NCBI GenBank assembly: GCA_037954665.1
Contig: JBBMOL010000290.1
Coordinates: 372,001-436,000, forward strand
From: Laguncularia racemosa
Lineage: Eukaryota; Streptophyta; Magnoliopsida; Myrtales; Combretaceae
Length of the DNA: 64,000 nucleotides
Direction: 5' to 3'
Shown: one piece after another, positions 21,911 to 33,599 of the stretch
Position numbering within the stretch: position 1 is the first letter of the stretch
How the letters are laid out: each line of letters opens with the position of its first letter
The notes under the pieces: model-generated
Database searches by the model: none
Told to the model about the DNA's origin: nothing
The model's input: only the letters and a program-made list of their open reading frames with translations
Position numbers and translations under genes: made by a program

Positions 21911-23981
21911 TATCAAATTATAAATTTATAAACCCAAAGAAATCTAGCAACCTAACTAGACAAGTATACCTATCTGGTGTAGTATAGATTGCAATAGGTG
22001 TCGTCCTCAAGGATCTTAAAAACAAGCACTAGTATTACTGTTTTTCTACTATCTAGTCTAAATCTTAATGTGAGATTAATAAACAAAATTATTAATTAAC
22101 TAAACTAACAACTTTAAGATTAATTATAATCGCTTTAATAAATGAATTCAATCACAATAACATACCCTTCATCTTGATCAACTCTAAACCCTAGCTTTCT
22201 TATAATAAGGTATTGATTAACAAATTATTTATGCTTTGCACTACAGGAATTTTCAATTAAACTAATTACTCCCTCTAGTTAATTAATTAATAACCTTCTA
22301 TGGAATAGTGAAGACCTCTCTCTCACTATCTCCCTACAAGATTTCATTAAGTTCATAATTCCCAAATAAAGATTTAATCTTTATGCAGAAAATCAAAGTT
22401 TTCCTACCTTGATACGATTCCAAGAGTGAAAATACGAGCACCAAAAAAAGGAAGACATAGGCATCGGGAGGACCCAAAGCGAAGTCCGGCCAGTCTTAAG
22501 CCGGCCTTGAATAAAGGCTGGCCGAGTTCACTTTAAGGCCGCCGGCCTTGGAGCCGGCCTAAAATGAAGGCCACCAAGTTCACTCCAAAGCCGCGGGCAT
22601 TTAACCGGCCTTGAATGTTTTCGCACCAATTTTTTAGGATGTCCTTAGGGTTTTTCGTGGATAGATTATCATTTTGTTTTGTAAAACAAAGACACTTGAG
22701 TGGTGTGAGTCTTCTTTTGGAGATTTGAGAATATTGAGAATTGATTTTCACTATATTCGTATTGTTCTTATCAAATTCTTGGTTCATATAGAATTTATGG
22801 CAAGCATCGTTATTGAATTCTTGGAATTCTTTAACCATAGTGATTGATTTATAAAATGTGGTTTCTATCGTTCTATGATTTGATTGCGAAACAGTTTAAT
22901 TTTATCATTCTTGGCATCTATAGATTGATAATTTTATCCATATCTTTGATTTTATGCGTTAGTACTAAAATCCAGAAAACCCTAAAAATTGGAGTTATTT
23001 GATTGTTGTTGACGATTTGGTTGTGTGTGAAGGAATTCGAATCTGAATCCGCATCATACCTCTAAGTAAAACATGCAATCTTTCTATTTATGAAGATCTA
23101 TCCCATTAGATGAGACATCTCTCTATCTAACAAGAATCAGACATGCAATTAATTTGCACACATAAATTAATCACACTACAGTTAAAATACATGAATAGAT
23201 ACAAAGGCTTAAACTTTTCATTAATCAATAAACAATTTAATCACATGGTCTAAAGTTTCGCAAGATGTAGAGTATATAAATCTACTCCTTCATGAAATTT
23301 GCAATAATCACGAAAAATATAGAGATGTAATAAGAATTTATAATGAAAAGAATAAACCCTTGTAGATGTTTTTGTGATTTCAGATGATGCTCTAAAGATT
23401 TCTCCCTCCAGATTCATAATTTTGCTCTCTTAGGGTTTTTAGAATGGTTATGAGAAAAAATAAATCCAAATCTTTAATTTTTGTAATAAAGCGAGTATTT
23501 ATAGTATAAGAAATAGGGTAACATGCATGGCCTAGTGCACACTTGTGCTTGAGGCAATGTACTTTGGAAAAAAAATTAAAGTTTTGGCATTTTGGGTTCT
23601 ACATGACCTCTTGCATGGCCATGCTCAGGGTTATGCACTCTGATTTTCCTTCATTTTCTTCTTCGGGCAGATTTCTTCCTTCAACACTACCTTTTACACA
23701 GCTTGTGCAGCAGCTAGGGCATAATTTTACAATGTATTCTAATCACTTTTTGCCCTCTAACATTGAAAGGTTGTGTATACGTGAAAATTACCTTTTCTTA
23801 CACTTTGCCAAATTTCACCTCATTTTCACTTAAACTTTCTTTAAATCTTTACATTACACTCTTTAAACACTAAAATCAAATATTAAGCGCTTAAGTGTCT
23901 TTTTCTTGATAAATTCACACAAAATGTATAAAAAATCAGATTCATTAAATACTAAAAATAAGGTTCTTTCAACACTTATCA
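21911..23981 (-). repeat. Athila-A 3' LTR with inserted solo LTR
   Basis: Collinear with 34998-36432 apart from a 652-bp insertion (solo LTR plus one TSD copy). On the minus strand it begins TGATAAGTGTTGAAAGAACC after the purine tract. The distal 22 bp are lost at the Tat joint. Confidence 0.88.
22410..23056 (+). mobile_element. Solo LTR 1, 647 bp, TSD TACCT
   Basis: Starts TGATACGATTCC (one T before, at 22410) and ends GAATCCGCATCA, flanked by TACCT at 22405-22409 and 23057-23061. The uninterrupted site in the sister LTR near 35492-35512 confirms a clean insertion. The 5' part is CpG-rich with repeated GCCGGCC/AAGGCCGG words, unlike its AT-rich surroundings. No coding sequence. The strand is a guess from the TG...CA layout and AT-rich 3' half. 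Confidence 0.8.
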
Positions 23982-24019
23982 AACTTCTTCACACTTAACC
24001 ATTGCTTGTCCTTAAGCAA
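23982..24019 (-). other. Athila-A polypurine tract and adjacent hairpin
   Basis: On the minus strand TTGCTTAAGGACAAGCAA (24002-24019) can fold with a 6-bp stem around AAGGAC, followed by GGTTAAGTGTGAAGAAGTT (23982-24000) and then the LTR. Athila-B has the same arrangement at 49765-49803. Confidence 0.7.
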
Positions 24020-25573
24020 ACAAAATAAGAACAAGAGAAAGACCATATCATCAATTATACTTACTATGAACTTCAAATCACAAGTAGTATTCTTTACTTA
24101 ATTAATTCTTAGTGACTTGTTAGTGCTTATTACTCAAACCTACCATAATTGTATGTATACCTAGCATACAATAATTAGACTTTTCAAACTAATCCAAGTA
24201 AGTTAAACCAATATCCTCACTGTTTAGCAACTATTTTCAAAGTCAAGAAGGAAATAACAAATTAAACATATCTCAAGTTGCTCAATTGCATTTCACCACT
24301 TACCAAAAAGTATATCAAACATTCAATTAGTTATCAAATCACAACAACAAGAAGTGAAAATATATGACATCTATTATTCCTCTAGATTATTTTCCTTTTT
24401 CTTTCAAGTCTCTTTAAAAGTTCTTTTTTTTTTTTTTTTTGGCAATTGGATAGAACCAAGTAACCTATGTAGTAAGCTTTCAGCCGATAATCTTGGGCTC
24501 ATCACATTAGTTAATAGACATTATTCCCTTAATGGAGGGCATCCCTATGGGCTTATTTACCCAAGTTACAAGACTCACTAAACTTGTTTTTTTTTATATT
24601 CCTTAAAGTTATGATAATTTCATCAATTGGTCGGTCCTAGGACAAATGATCTTAGGTGATCAAGTTTTAAAAGAACCCCATTGAACCTCCCTTACCTTAA
24701 CACATAGGGATTCAATATTAATATTTATTGTTTTTAAAGGGACCGTTTAAAAAAGAATTACCAAGTTAACAATTTCACATGCCCCTTTCACAAAAGGTTG
24801 AAAGAGCTCTCAAAATGATTGAATATTAAATATACTAGTTAGAGGGCTTAAAAACATAACTAATTCACTTAAAACGAAGGATTTCTATTTACTTCATAAC
24901 TCTAAATTCAGCTATTAACAACAAATAGATTTACTCTTGGATTTTATCCTAAAACTCTAATTAAGTATACCAAGCCCAACAATAGATGAGTAAGGCACAC
25001 AAATTCACTACTTTTAGATGTGCATATAAGAATGCTACTTTTACATTTTAATGAGTATGATTTCAAGGTTTTTACTTTTCAATAATAGACAATCAAGATT
25101 AAAGTTCAATTGCAAACTTGTAATCGGGGGGAAATTTTGATCAACAAGAGCATAAGCTACATAAATAATTCAGAACCTAATTTCCACATCTTTATATCCC
25201 TTCCTTACACTTATTTAAGACATTGTCCCCAATGCCTTTCCAAAGTAAGCATACATAGGAAAAAGAAAAGTGATAAATGAAAAAAGGACACTAAGAACTT
25301 CCCCAATTATCAATCATTTGCAAGTTTGAATTCTAGCAAAGCAAAAGTTGTGCACCATCAAACCTAAAAAAACACAACAAACTAAAAAAATAAAATAGGA
25401 GTTAGCCTATCCTCATCCAAGGAATAGAACATTCATTAGTATCAAGTAGAGTTTTCTCATAAGAGAGCACAATTAATTACAACTCAAGAGTAGAAAATAT
25501 ATCAATTAGTCTTATGAAAAATAATTAAAAAAAAATGAGTAAGAAAATACAAAGCTAGTAGAAGATCTAGCTC
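24020..25573 (-). other. Athila-A 3' noncoding region
   Basis: Between the 3' ORF and the LTR. AT-rich with no coding homology. It holds a T-run of about 20 at 24422-24441. Comparable 3' noncoding sequence is usual in Athila elements. Confidence 0.5.
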
Positions 25574-26939
25574 TCAATCATCTTCTTTGCTACTATCATC
25601 AATGTTTATGGCTGCGGTATCATCCCCCTGATCATCATCATCATCATATTCCTCATCAACTTCTTTTATATCATCTCCCTCATCTTCTTCTTCTTTAAAA
25701 CTAAAGGACCCAGCAATAACTGGGTCCTTCCCACTTCTCCTAGATGGATTAGGAGTGGCGTCATGTGGTGAAGTAGATTTGGGAGAAGATTCATATGTTG
25801 GTAGATCAATTAGTGGTGGGGAGAAACAACCTACTAGTCTTCCCAAAAATGCCTAAACTGCACTTCTAAAATGTTTGTTTTTCTTTCTTTCCTTTTTTTG
25901 TTCAGCTCCCTCTCTTCCCAGAATTCTCTTTTCAAGCTTTAAAGTTCATCCTTAAGAGGTCGAGCATGGGAAGTAGAAGCAGCACCAAAAGTAGAGGCAC
26001 CTTTAGGTGGAATTAAATACTTTAATGGAGAAGGGATGCCAATTAACTTAACCATCCCCCATAGTCAGACTAGGCTATTAGAAATTTTAGTGGTAGGGAT
26101 GCTCGGTTCCTCAAATTTAAGGCTAAAAAAATATCATAACCTTTTAAGAATTTAGAGATATAGCCCCTACAGTATATTCCCTTTGCTCGAGGATTCGTTG
26201 CCTACCAATGTAGGAACTTGGAAACTTCTATGCCTACATTGATATAAAATTTGTCAATTATGCTATAAAGATGAAAAATTTCAAAATTGTTTACCATCCC
26301 ATGATTGCTTTTCCTACCCCTAATAGTGTATGCCAAGAGGTAGAGGACCACTTTCAGATCAATATTTTTTATGGATGATGCCTTAGACTTTGAAGGGTTA
26401 AAACGAATTTCCATCTCACAAAATTGTTCCCAATATCTTTAAGTGGATGTATCTTTGGGCTAAGTAGTTAGCAGTCACTTGAGATCTACTATATTTGATT
26501 CTGATATTGAGTACAAGCCCAAATATCTCCTAAACTGATATGATGGGATAGTATGTTTCTATCCATATACCTGAAAATTAAGATAGTGACGATCGAACTA
26601 CAATGTAGAGAGAAACTCAAGTGTAACCTCTCTATAAGCTAGCTCATTTATCTCAAATAAGGTAGCCTAGGGCCCAATACTTATTATTTCACATATTTGA
26701 TCATCAATTCCGTAAGCCTTAAGTATCCTCCAATTAGGGTATTCATTATTGCCAAAGGCAAGGGACTCTAGTCTTTTTCGTCGTTCTTTACTCCATTCTT
26801 TATCAAAGTATTTAACAGGTGCTTCATGCACTACTTCTTGTTATGGAGGGGTTTTTAGCCTTTTGTGAGAGTAGGAGGTTATTTCTGGTAGTTTGTTAGA
26901 TGTGGAAGCTTGCTGCTTTCCCTTCTTGTTCGAAGCCAT
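25574..26939 (-). pseudogene. Athila-A extra 3' ORF (env-position ORF, broken)
   Basis: On the minus strand an ATG at 26939 opens MASNKKGKQQASTSNKLP. Then VKYFDKEWSKERRKRLESLA, KVVLYLLAYTIRGRKSNHG and FHLYSIIDKFYINVGIEVSK follow, resembling the plant-transposon domain found between integrase and LTR in Athila elements. The last 90 residues (25574-25846) are strongly acidic (EEYDDDDDQGDD). It is interrupted by several TAG stops and at least one shift. No clear transmembrane or envelope signature was seen, so I do not call it env. Role unknown. Confidence 0.65.
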
Positions 26940-27904
26940 TTTTGTCCTCATCTACATAAAAGATGTATAAAGGGGTTCATGATAACAAAAAAAAAAAAAA
27001 AAATCAAAGTCTAATTTTCATAACTTAATCGATATTTAAGACAACTCATATTAATACACAATATCTATAAAAGATATGTATAATCAAAGTGTAATCAAAC
27101 AAGCATCTATTCTTGAGGATAAAATCATAAGGTAAGGCAAAAAGGTTAACATAGTCATCTGCATGACTGTACAACAGATGGGGCAAAATTAAAAATAGGT
27201 AAAAATTCAAATCAACACGAACACAAGAATTTAGTCATGCATAAGTTTGTATATAAATTTTAAGACAAATGGGTGAACTAAAACCTCATCAAAGCTCTAT
27301 GAATTTCTACCTTAGTACTTCAAATTACAAAAATCCCAATTTTGCATGCTTAGGACCCTAAATTGTCAAAGTAAGCACTGCAAATAAAAAATAAGGGAGC
27401 TACTTTTATCAAATAACTTCAAAAATAGTTGATTGCATGATATTAGTAAAAGCCCCAAAAGTTATGAAATGCCATAAAATGGTCATGAACCATAAGTGTC
27501 AAATGAGATTTTATATGTATTTATAAAGCAAAAGAAAATCATCTAAAAGCACAAATAGGTAGAAGAAGAAGATATTCATGATAACTAAAAACTCATCAAG
27601 CAACAATCACTACCTCACACTTACCCATGCGCAAGGATATATTCGCACATGTCGAGAACCCAACAATATAAAAAAAATATCATGTGTGAAAATCATATAA
27701 ACGAAAAGAAAAGAAAAACTTACTTGGATTGTAGTCTAGAGTATAGAAGATGAATTAAAAAAGAAAGGAAGAAGTGTGTAAAGTCTAAAAGTGTAGTTTC
27801 ATGAGGATAAGGTAAAAGGGAAGTGTATTTAAGTGGAGTAAAATTAGAGAGCATGTGGAAAAGACTATAAATGCGACTATATATATATATATATAGACAC
27901 TTTA

Positions 27905-28135
27905 CATGAGCATGCTTAGGGCCATGCAGAGTGCCAAAAAGTTATCTGAGGTTGTTCCTATGGGACACCAGAGTGCCCTAGCTTCTACACAGGTGTGTTC
28001 GAAGCCATATAAAGTTCTAAAAAGTGATCCAAAGGCTCTTGCTATTGGAGCATAAAGTGCCCTAGCTCTTACACGGCCATACTTAGGACCATACAAAGTT
28101 CTAAAAAGTGCCTAGAGGCTCCTCTTGAGGTGTGT
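27905..28135. repeat. About 2.6 copies of an ~84-bp tandem repeat
   Basis: Units share CATGCTTAGG(A/G)CCATGCA-like starts, AAAGTTCTAAAAAGTG and AGTGCCCTAGCT(C/T)TTACAC. They lie between the Athila-A integrase and its 3' ORF. The words GGCCATGC and ACACGG also occur in the Athila-A LTR. A (TA)n run precedes it at 27879-27893. Confidence 0.7.
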
Positions 28136-28328
28136 ACAGCCTTGAGCACTACTTGTGCTTAAAGTTATGTAAGTGTTGAAAAATTGTATAGAATTCAAGT
28201 GATATTCTTCCAAGCTACTTAATCCATGGGATTATTCATTATGTACCTTAACATAATTAAAAGACCATAAAAATGACTTACTATGTACACTTGAAAAGTT
28301 AAAGCTTGAATTTCCTTACTTATTTAAT

Positions 28329-28341
28329 GCTTCCCCACACT
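28329..28341 (-). other. Athila-A internal PPT-like tract
   Basis: The minus strand reads GAGTGTGGGGAAGC, like an Athila polypurine tract, but about 4.3 kb upstream of the LTR and about 170 nt after the pol hairpin. Athila-B has a counterpart at 48661-48672. Confidence 0.5.
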
Positions 28342-28478
28342 CAAAGATGAACTCTCACTCTACTCATGTAAGCTTAATTCCTCTCTACAAATCTACAATT
28401 TTTTTTTTTAACTAGATAGACTTAGTCCAGTGAAACAAAAATAAAGTAAAAAGGAACTTAACATACCTAAATTAGTCA

Positions 28479-28528
28479 TGGGTTATCTCCTAAGAAGTGC
28501 ACTTTTTTAATGTCGTTGGCCCAACATC
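28479..28528 (-). other. Athila-A post-pol hairpin module
   Basis: On the minus strand GATGTTGGGCCAACGACATT (28509-28528) folds as a 7-bp stem around a 6-nt loop, then 30 nt ending GGAGATAACCCA. It starts 31 nt past the integrase frame. Ungapped match to 48355-48404 in Athila-B at about 35 of 50 positions. The differences include compensatory stem changes. Confidence 0.7.
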
Positions 28529-28559
28529 CTTCTCTTTGTTTAGCTTAAATATCTGGTAC

Positions 28560-29720
28560 TTAGAGTCTAGACTCCTCTCGGTATTCATGTGTTATCCAGT
28601 TTCCCATGTATAGTTTCAGTCTATGGCCATACACTTTGAAATTATCATGCTCTGGGTGTTCGAGTTCCACTACACCATGTGGGAAGACTTTCTTGATTAC
28701 AAAAGGGCTAAACCATCTTGATTTCAACTTCCTGGGAAAAAGTTTCAACCAAGAATTGAACAAAAGTACTTGGTCCCCTTTCTTAAACTTCCTTGGATAG
28801 CAGATGTGTCTATCATGATAGCCCTTTGTAGTCTCCTTATATATCTTCATATTCTCATATGCTTGCCTTCTCCACTCATCAAGTTTGTTTAGTTGTAGTT
28901 TCCTCTTGAATCTAGTAGCTTCTAAGTCAAAATTAGCCAACCTGATTGCCCAATATGCCTTGTTGTCAATCTATACTTTGAGGTAGCAGGACTTTCCATA
29001 AACTAGCCTATAGGGAGCAGTACCCAAATGTATTTTGTAGGATGTTCTATACACCCACAAGGCATCATCAAGCTTTTCTACCCAATATCTTCTATTATGC
29101 TAGGCTGTTTTTTCTAAAATTCTTTTTAGTTTATGATTGGGAACTTCTACCTGTCTGCTCGACTGGGGGTGGTAAGGTGTAGCAATTTGATGTGTCACAC
29201 CATATTTTCTTAGCACCTTCTCCAATTGTGCACTACAAAAGTGTGTTCCTCTAACACTTATAATGGCTCTAGGGGTTTCAAAATGGGAGAATAGCTTTTT
29301 AAGGAACTTTATAACTACTCAAGCATCATTTGTGGGCAAAGCTTGTGCCTCAACCCATTTAGAGACATAGTCCACTACTACTAAAATGTACTTATTCCCA
29401 GAAGAAGTAAGGAATGTTCCTACGAAGTCAATGCCCCATAAGTCAAGGACCTCACATTCTAGAATAAAGTTTTGTCACATGTGATGCAACGACGATGAGC
29501 ATCCTTAAATATTGTAGGCCAATAGAAACCAGCCTCCAAAACTTTATGTACAGTCCTGTTGACTGAGTAATGACCACCGATAAGGCCGAAGTGACACTCA
29601 TTAAGGATTTGCCATCCCTCTTCAAGTGAGACACATCTCCTTATTACTTGATCTCTATAGACCTGAAAAAGAAAGGGGTCCTCTCAGTAGTAGTATTTAA
29701 GTTTGGAAAAGAACTTCTTT
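28560..29720 (-). pseudogene. Athila-A integrase (broken)
   Basis: The 126-residue open end (28560-28940) includes KLDEWRRQAYENMKIYKETT and LKSRWFSPFVIKKVFPHGVV, homologous to the Athila-B integrase end. Upstream in minus orientation the core reads KYILVVVDYVSKWVEAQAL, AIISVRGTHFC and PYHPQSSRQVEV. The second catalytic Asp (ISDRG in Athila-B) is Val here. The zinc-binding part lies at about 29450-29640. Stops occur in the core. Confidence 0.8.
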
Positions 29721-29759
29721 CTTACATAATAACTAAGGTCATTAAGTAGAAATCTGATT

Positions 29760-32300
29760 GCTAGATAGTTTGCAAAATCTGCAAACCAAGGAGTTTTCAT
29801 GTTCATAAGCTAGTAAACTGCATATAATTTTTCTTTAGGAAAGGAATTATTAACATCTTCCTATTTAAGCTCCTCTAAACAGGGGTTTTCAAACCTTGAG
29901 AGATGATTAGTTGCTAGATTCTCTATCTCCTTTTTATCACGAATCTCTAAGTCAAATTCTTGTAGGAGCAAAATCCATCAAATAAGTCTAGGCTTCACAT
30001 TTGTTTTCATTAGCAAAAATCTTAAGGCATACTGGTCAGTGTAAACAATAACCTTGGACAAGATTAAATATAGCCTAAATTTATCAAACGCAAATACCAT
30101 GACCAACAATTCCTTCTCTATGTTGGTATAATTCACTTGAGCATGATTAAGAGTTCTATTGGTGTAGTAGATAGGTTGGAAGTGTTTATCTCGCCTTTAT
30201 CCCAAAATAGCCCTAATTGCGTAATCACTCGCATCACACATGAGTTTAAAGGGTGAGTTCCAATTAAAAGCTATCATGGTAGGTGCATTTGTCAGTCTTG
30301 CCTTAAGCAAATTGAAGGCATGTTAGCATTCATGAGTGAAGTTGAAAGGCACATCCTTTTCCAATAGTCGAGTCAATGGTTAGGCAATTTTAGAGAAATC
30401 CTTTATGAAGTGTCTATAAAAACTAGCGTAGCTTAGAAAACTTCTTAAAGCTTTAATTGAATTTGGTGGTGGATGTTTTTTTATCAGATCGACCTTTGCT
30501 CAATCAAATTCAATACCCTTATGTAAAACTTTATAGCCAAGTACTATGCCCTCCTTGCACATGAAGTGACATTTCTCCCAAATCTGTACAAGGTCAGTCT
30601 CTTCGCAGCGAATAAACACATTTTCTAAATTCTCTAAATAGTTGGAGAAAGAATTACTAAAGACGGAAAAGTCGTCCATAAAGACTTCCATAATTTGCTC
30701 TACCAGATCATCAAATATAGCTAACATACACCGCTAAAACATAGCCAATGCATTACATAACCCAAATGGCATTCTCCTATAAGCATATGTACCATAGGGG
30801 CAAGTGAAGGTAGTCTTCTCTTAGTCCTTTGAAGCTATCGATATCTAGAAGTATCCGAGCATCCCATCTAGGTAGCAATAGTACATATGTTTAGCCAGCC
30901 TCTCCAGCATCCGATCCACAAAGGGAAGTGGGAAATGATTTGATGGGAAAATTTCTAGCACCGTTGACATTTTCAGAACTCGATTTGGATGATGATCCAA
31001 ATCACTCTTATTTTACTTTATGTCTATTATTCTAATAAGTATTTGAGAAATAATCTTACAGGTATAATAATATTTCTCCATGGGATGCCAATATGTCCAA
31101 CAACAGTTGATGGACACAGAACATTTTCAGATTGACAATCAAAGACCCGCTGCGATTGTTTTCCATTTCGAGGCATTGGTTCATGAAGACTTATGATATT
31201 TTCTACTTTGTAATTGTTTTATGAACTTTTTTAGGTTGTATTTTCTTTTAGGACACTTTTATTTCCTTGTAATTTTCATTTAGTACTAGCCACCTTAAAA
31301 GTGGCAAACTTGTAATTTTGACCATTTTCTAACCCTAGGAGTAGGAAGTATAAATACTTACTTATAGTAGGGTTTGAGGAGGCCATTTTTGCAGATTAAA
31401 CAATAGCACTTCACATGTGGGAATTAGGGTTCATCCTAGTTATAATCCTCTTATCAATTTCAACCCAAGAATTGGAATTATGGTGAGTGCAACAAGGGGA
31501 AATTGTGAGTCATATCAATATCTTTCTTTGTTGTTTTTCATTTCTTCTCTAGTGAGTCATATCTAGGGTGGATTTAAAGTTTCTTAGACTTATTTGTGAA
31601 TGTAATTCGTGAACAATTGTCATGTTAAGATTGATTGTTCTTTTAGTACTTAAATTCACTATCATTTTAGTGCTGGCATGCATTGGAATTGAAGGAAGAG
31701 TGGAAATCACAGTTTTGATGCCATCCATTTTGGTTTGATTCACGTGGAATTCAATTATTTTTGTTATTATATGGTGAAGATTACAAATAGGGATTGTAAT
31801 TACATCATTTGATCTTTGGTTTTCCATCAAATCTCCAAAGGTGTTCATGTGAATTGTCAAATAAGTGGACCGGTTTGTATGTGATTTGTGAGTTGTTTTT
31901 CTTGAATCATTTGATTGTGCTTAAACTTGATTTTGAGCACATCATGATTATTTCTAATGGCATCATTCAATTTTCGATAATCTATACAAACATGCCATTT
32001 AGTGATGGTACAAACATGCTATTTAGTGATGGTTTGATTCACTCTTCTCATTAGAGACCACAATCATCCCTCCTTTTTTGGGCACCACTTATGTTGGACT
32101 AACCTAAGGACTGTTTAATATTGACTATATTAGTCTCGCATCAAGGAGCTTGATAACTTCCTTCTTAACCACCTCTTTCATATTGGGATTTAGCCTTCGC
32201 TATGTTGCACTATAGGCTTAAATCCTTCTTCTAGTAATGTCTTATGCATACATAAAGAGGGGTTGATACCATTGATATCCACAATCTTCTAAGCGATGGC
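29760..32300 (-). pseudogene. Athila-A reverse transcriptase and RNase H (broken, interrupted)
   Basis: Pol N-terminal part 32289-32492 (LPVLELKQLSNYLEYTFL), then RT with NPNMKEVVKKEVIKLLDA, VVPKKGGMIVV and WHVCIDYRKLNDAIRNNH. A solo LTR then splits it, and it resumes as HFPLPFVDRMLERLAKHMYY. The catalytic motif FMDDFSV (about 30663-30683) is intact. RNase H continues to about 29760. A 24-bp tandem duplication (CACTAAATGGCATGTTTGTA-type) sits near 31985-32030. Several TAG stops. Confidence 0.82.
30941..31944 (+). mobile_element. Solo LTR 2, 1004 bp, TSD TGATT
   Basis: Starts TGATGGGAAAATTTCTAGCA and ends TTTTGAGCACATCA, flanked by TGATT at 30936-30940 and 31945-31949. It splits Athila-A RT exactly between RNNH and FPLPF, and removing it with one TSD restores the homology. 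A TATA-like TATAAATAC near 31350 suggests plus orientation. No coding sequence inside. Confidence 0.85.
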
Positions 32301-32559
32301 TCGCTTGTGTGCTCTCAAGACCGTGAGCAATTGATCTTTTTGCTCTTTAGATAAATCAAAGGTTATAATAATTGGCAGCTTGGAGTCTTCTACTAGAAAG
32401 GTGTACTCCAAATAATTTGAAAGTTGTTTTAATTCCAACACTGGCAATTCTTTGATGGAAGTTCTAAGTCTCGCCTCACTATTTTTATTCAAATCTTCAA
32501 ATCATCCCTGAGGTGTAACTTCTTTTGCAACATTAAGCTGCTCAATGAATGTCGCAACC

Positions 32560-33090
32560 TCAAGGTTATCCATATAAGATTTTGTTCATATGCTCATCTA
32601 CTAAGGAATCAACAATGTCAATGAAATAGCAAGAATCATCTATACACATGGAGTGTTTCATGGTGATAGCCATTTTGATCACCAACTCTTCATCCCCTAT
32701 TCTTAATGTAAACTTGTCGTCCTCCACATCGATCATTGCCCTAGTAGTGGCAAGGAATAGTCTTCAAAGGATTAAAGGCATATCCCCATCCTCATCCACA
32801 TCCAGAATTATAAAGTCAACAAGGTATATGAAATTTTTTACTTTTACCAAGACATCCTCAATGATCCCCTTAGGGACTTTTAGGGATCGGTCAGCAAGCT
32901 ACAAACTCATTCTAGTGGGTTTTAGGTTAGCTAACCCCAATTTTGTAAAGAAAGAGTATGGCATGAGGTTAATACTTACCCTTAGGTCAGCCAAGTCTTT
33001 ATCAACTGAGATGTCACTGACAAAACATGGAATAGTGAAACTAGTTGGATCCTTTAGCTTTGGTGGGAGCTTGTTCTAAATGATGGATGG
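32560..33090 (-). pseudogene. Athila-A aspartic protease (broken)
   Basis: Minus strand reads NKLPPKLKDPTSFTIPC, ADLRVSINLMPYSFF, LADRSLKVPKGIIEDVLVKV and DFIILDVDEDGDMPLIL, a retropepsin of the Athila type. The active-site D-L-G is D-L-R. TAG and TGA stops are present. Confidence 0.8.
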
Positions 33091-33599
33091 GCAATTTAAT
33101 CCTACTTCTACCATAGAAACGTCCTCTAATTTCCACTTATTGTATAGGAGTTCCTTTAGGAAATTGGCATATTTTGGCATTTACAAAAGCACCTCAACAA
33201 ATGGAATATTATTGTGCATGTTTAAAAAGTTCAAGAAATTTACCGACTACTCCTTATCTTTGCTTTGATTGAGGCAAGCTGGATATGAAATTTTTGGGAC
33301 ATACTCCTTAATAGCGAGGGGTGATTGTTTCTCAGGTTCTTGCTTCTTAAGTTCATGCCTCTCAAGTTTCACCTTTTCCTTATCAAAAGTTTAACCACCT
33401 TCTCACTTTTATTAGATTCTTTGTCAATTCGCATTTCCTTCCCATTCCTTAAGGATATAGCTTTCGCCTATTCCCTTGGATTGTTCTCAGTTTCACTAGG
33501 GAGGGAACCCAATTGCCTTTCAGACATCATTTTAGCTAATTAGCCAATTTGCTTCTCAAGATTGTGAATAGAAGTCTCTTGGTTCCAATGTTTTGCCTC

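Noticed and set aside
22533..22838. 101-codon minus-strand frame
   Set aside because: Within solo LTR 1; Asn/Lys-rich product without homology.
25574..25846. Acidic 90-residue frame as a separate gene
   Set aside because: Better explained as the tail of the broken Athila-A 3' ORF starting at 26939.
27905..28135. CRISPR-like array
   Set aside because: Units are diverged tandem copies without unique spacers, in a plant retroelement.
32648..33543. Plus-strand frames of 143, 62 and 72 codons
   Set aside because: Antisense to Athila-A protease and gag sequence.
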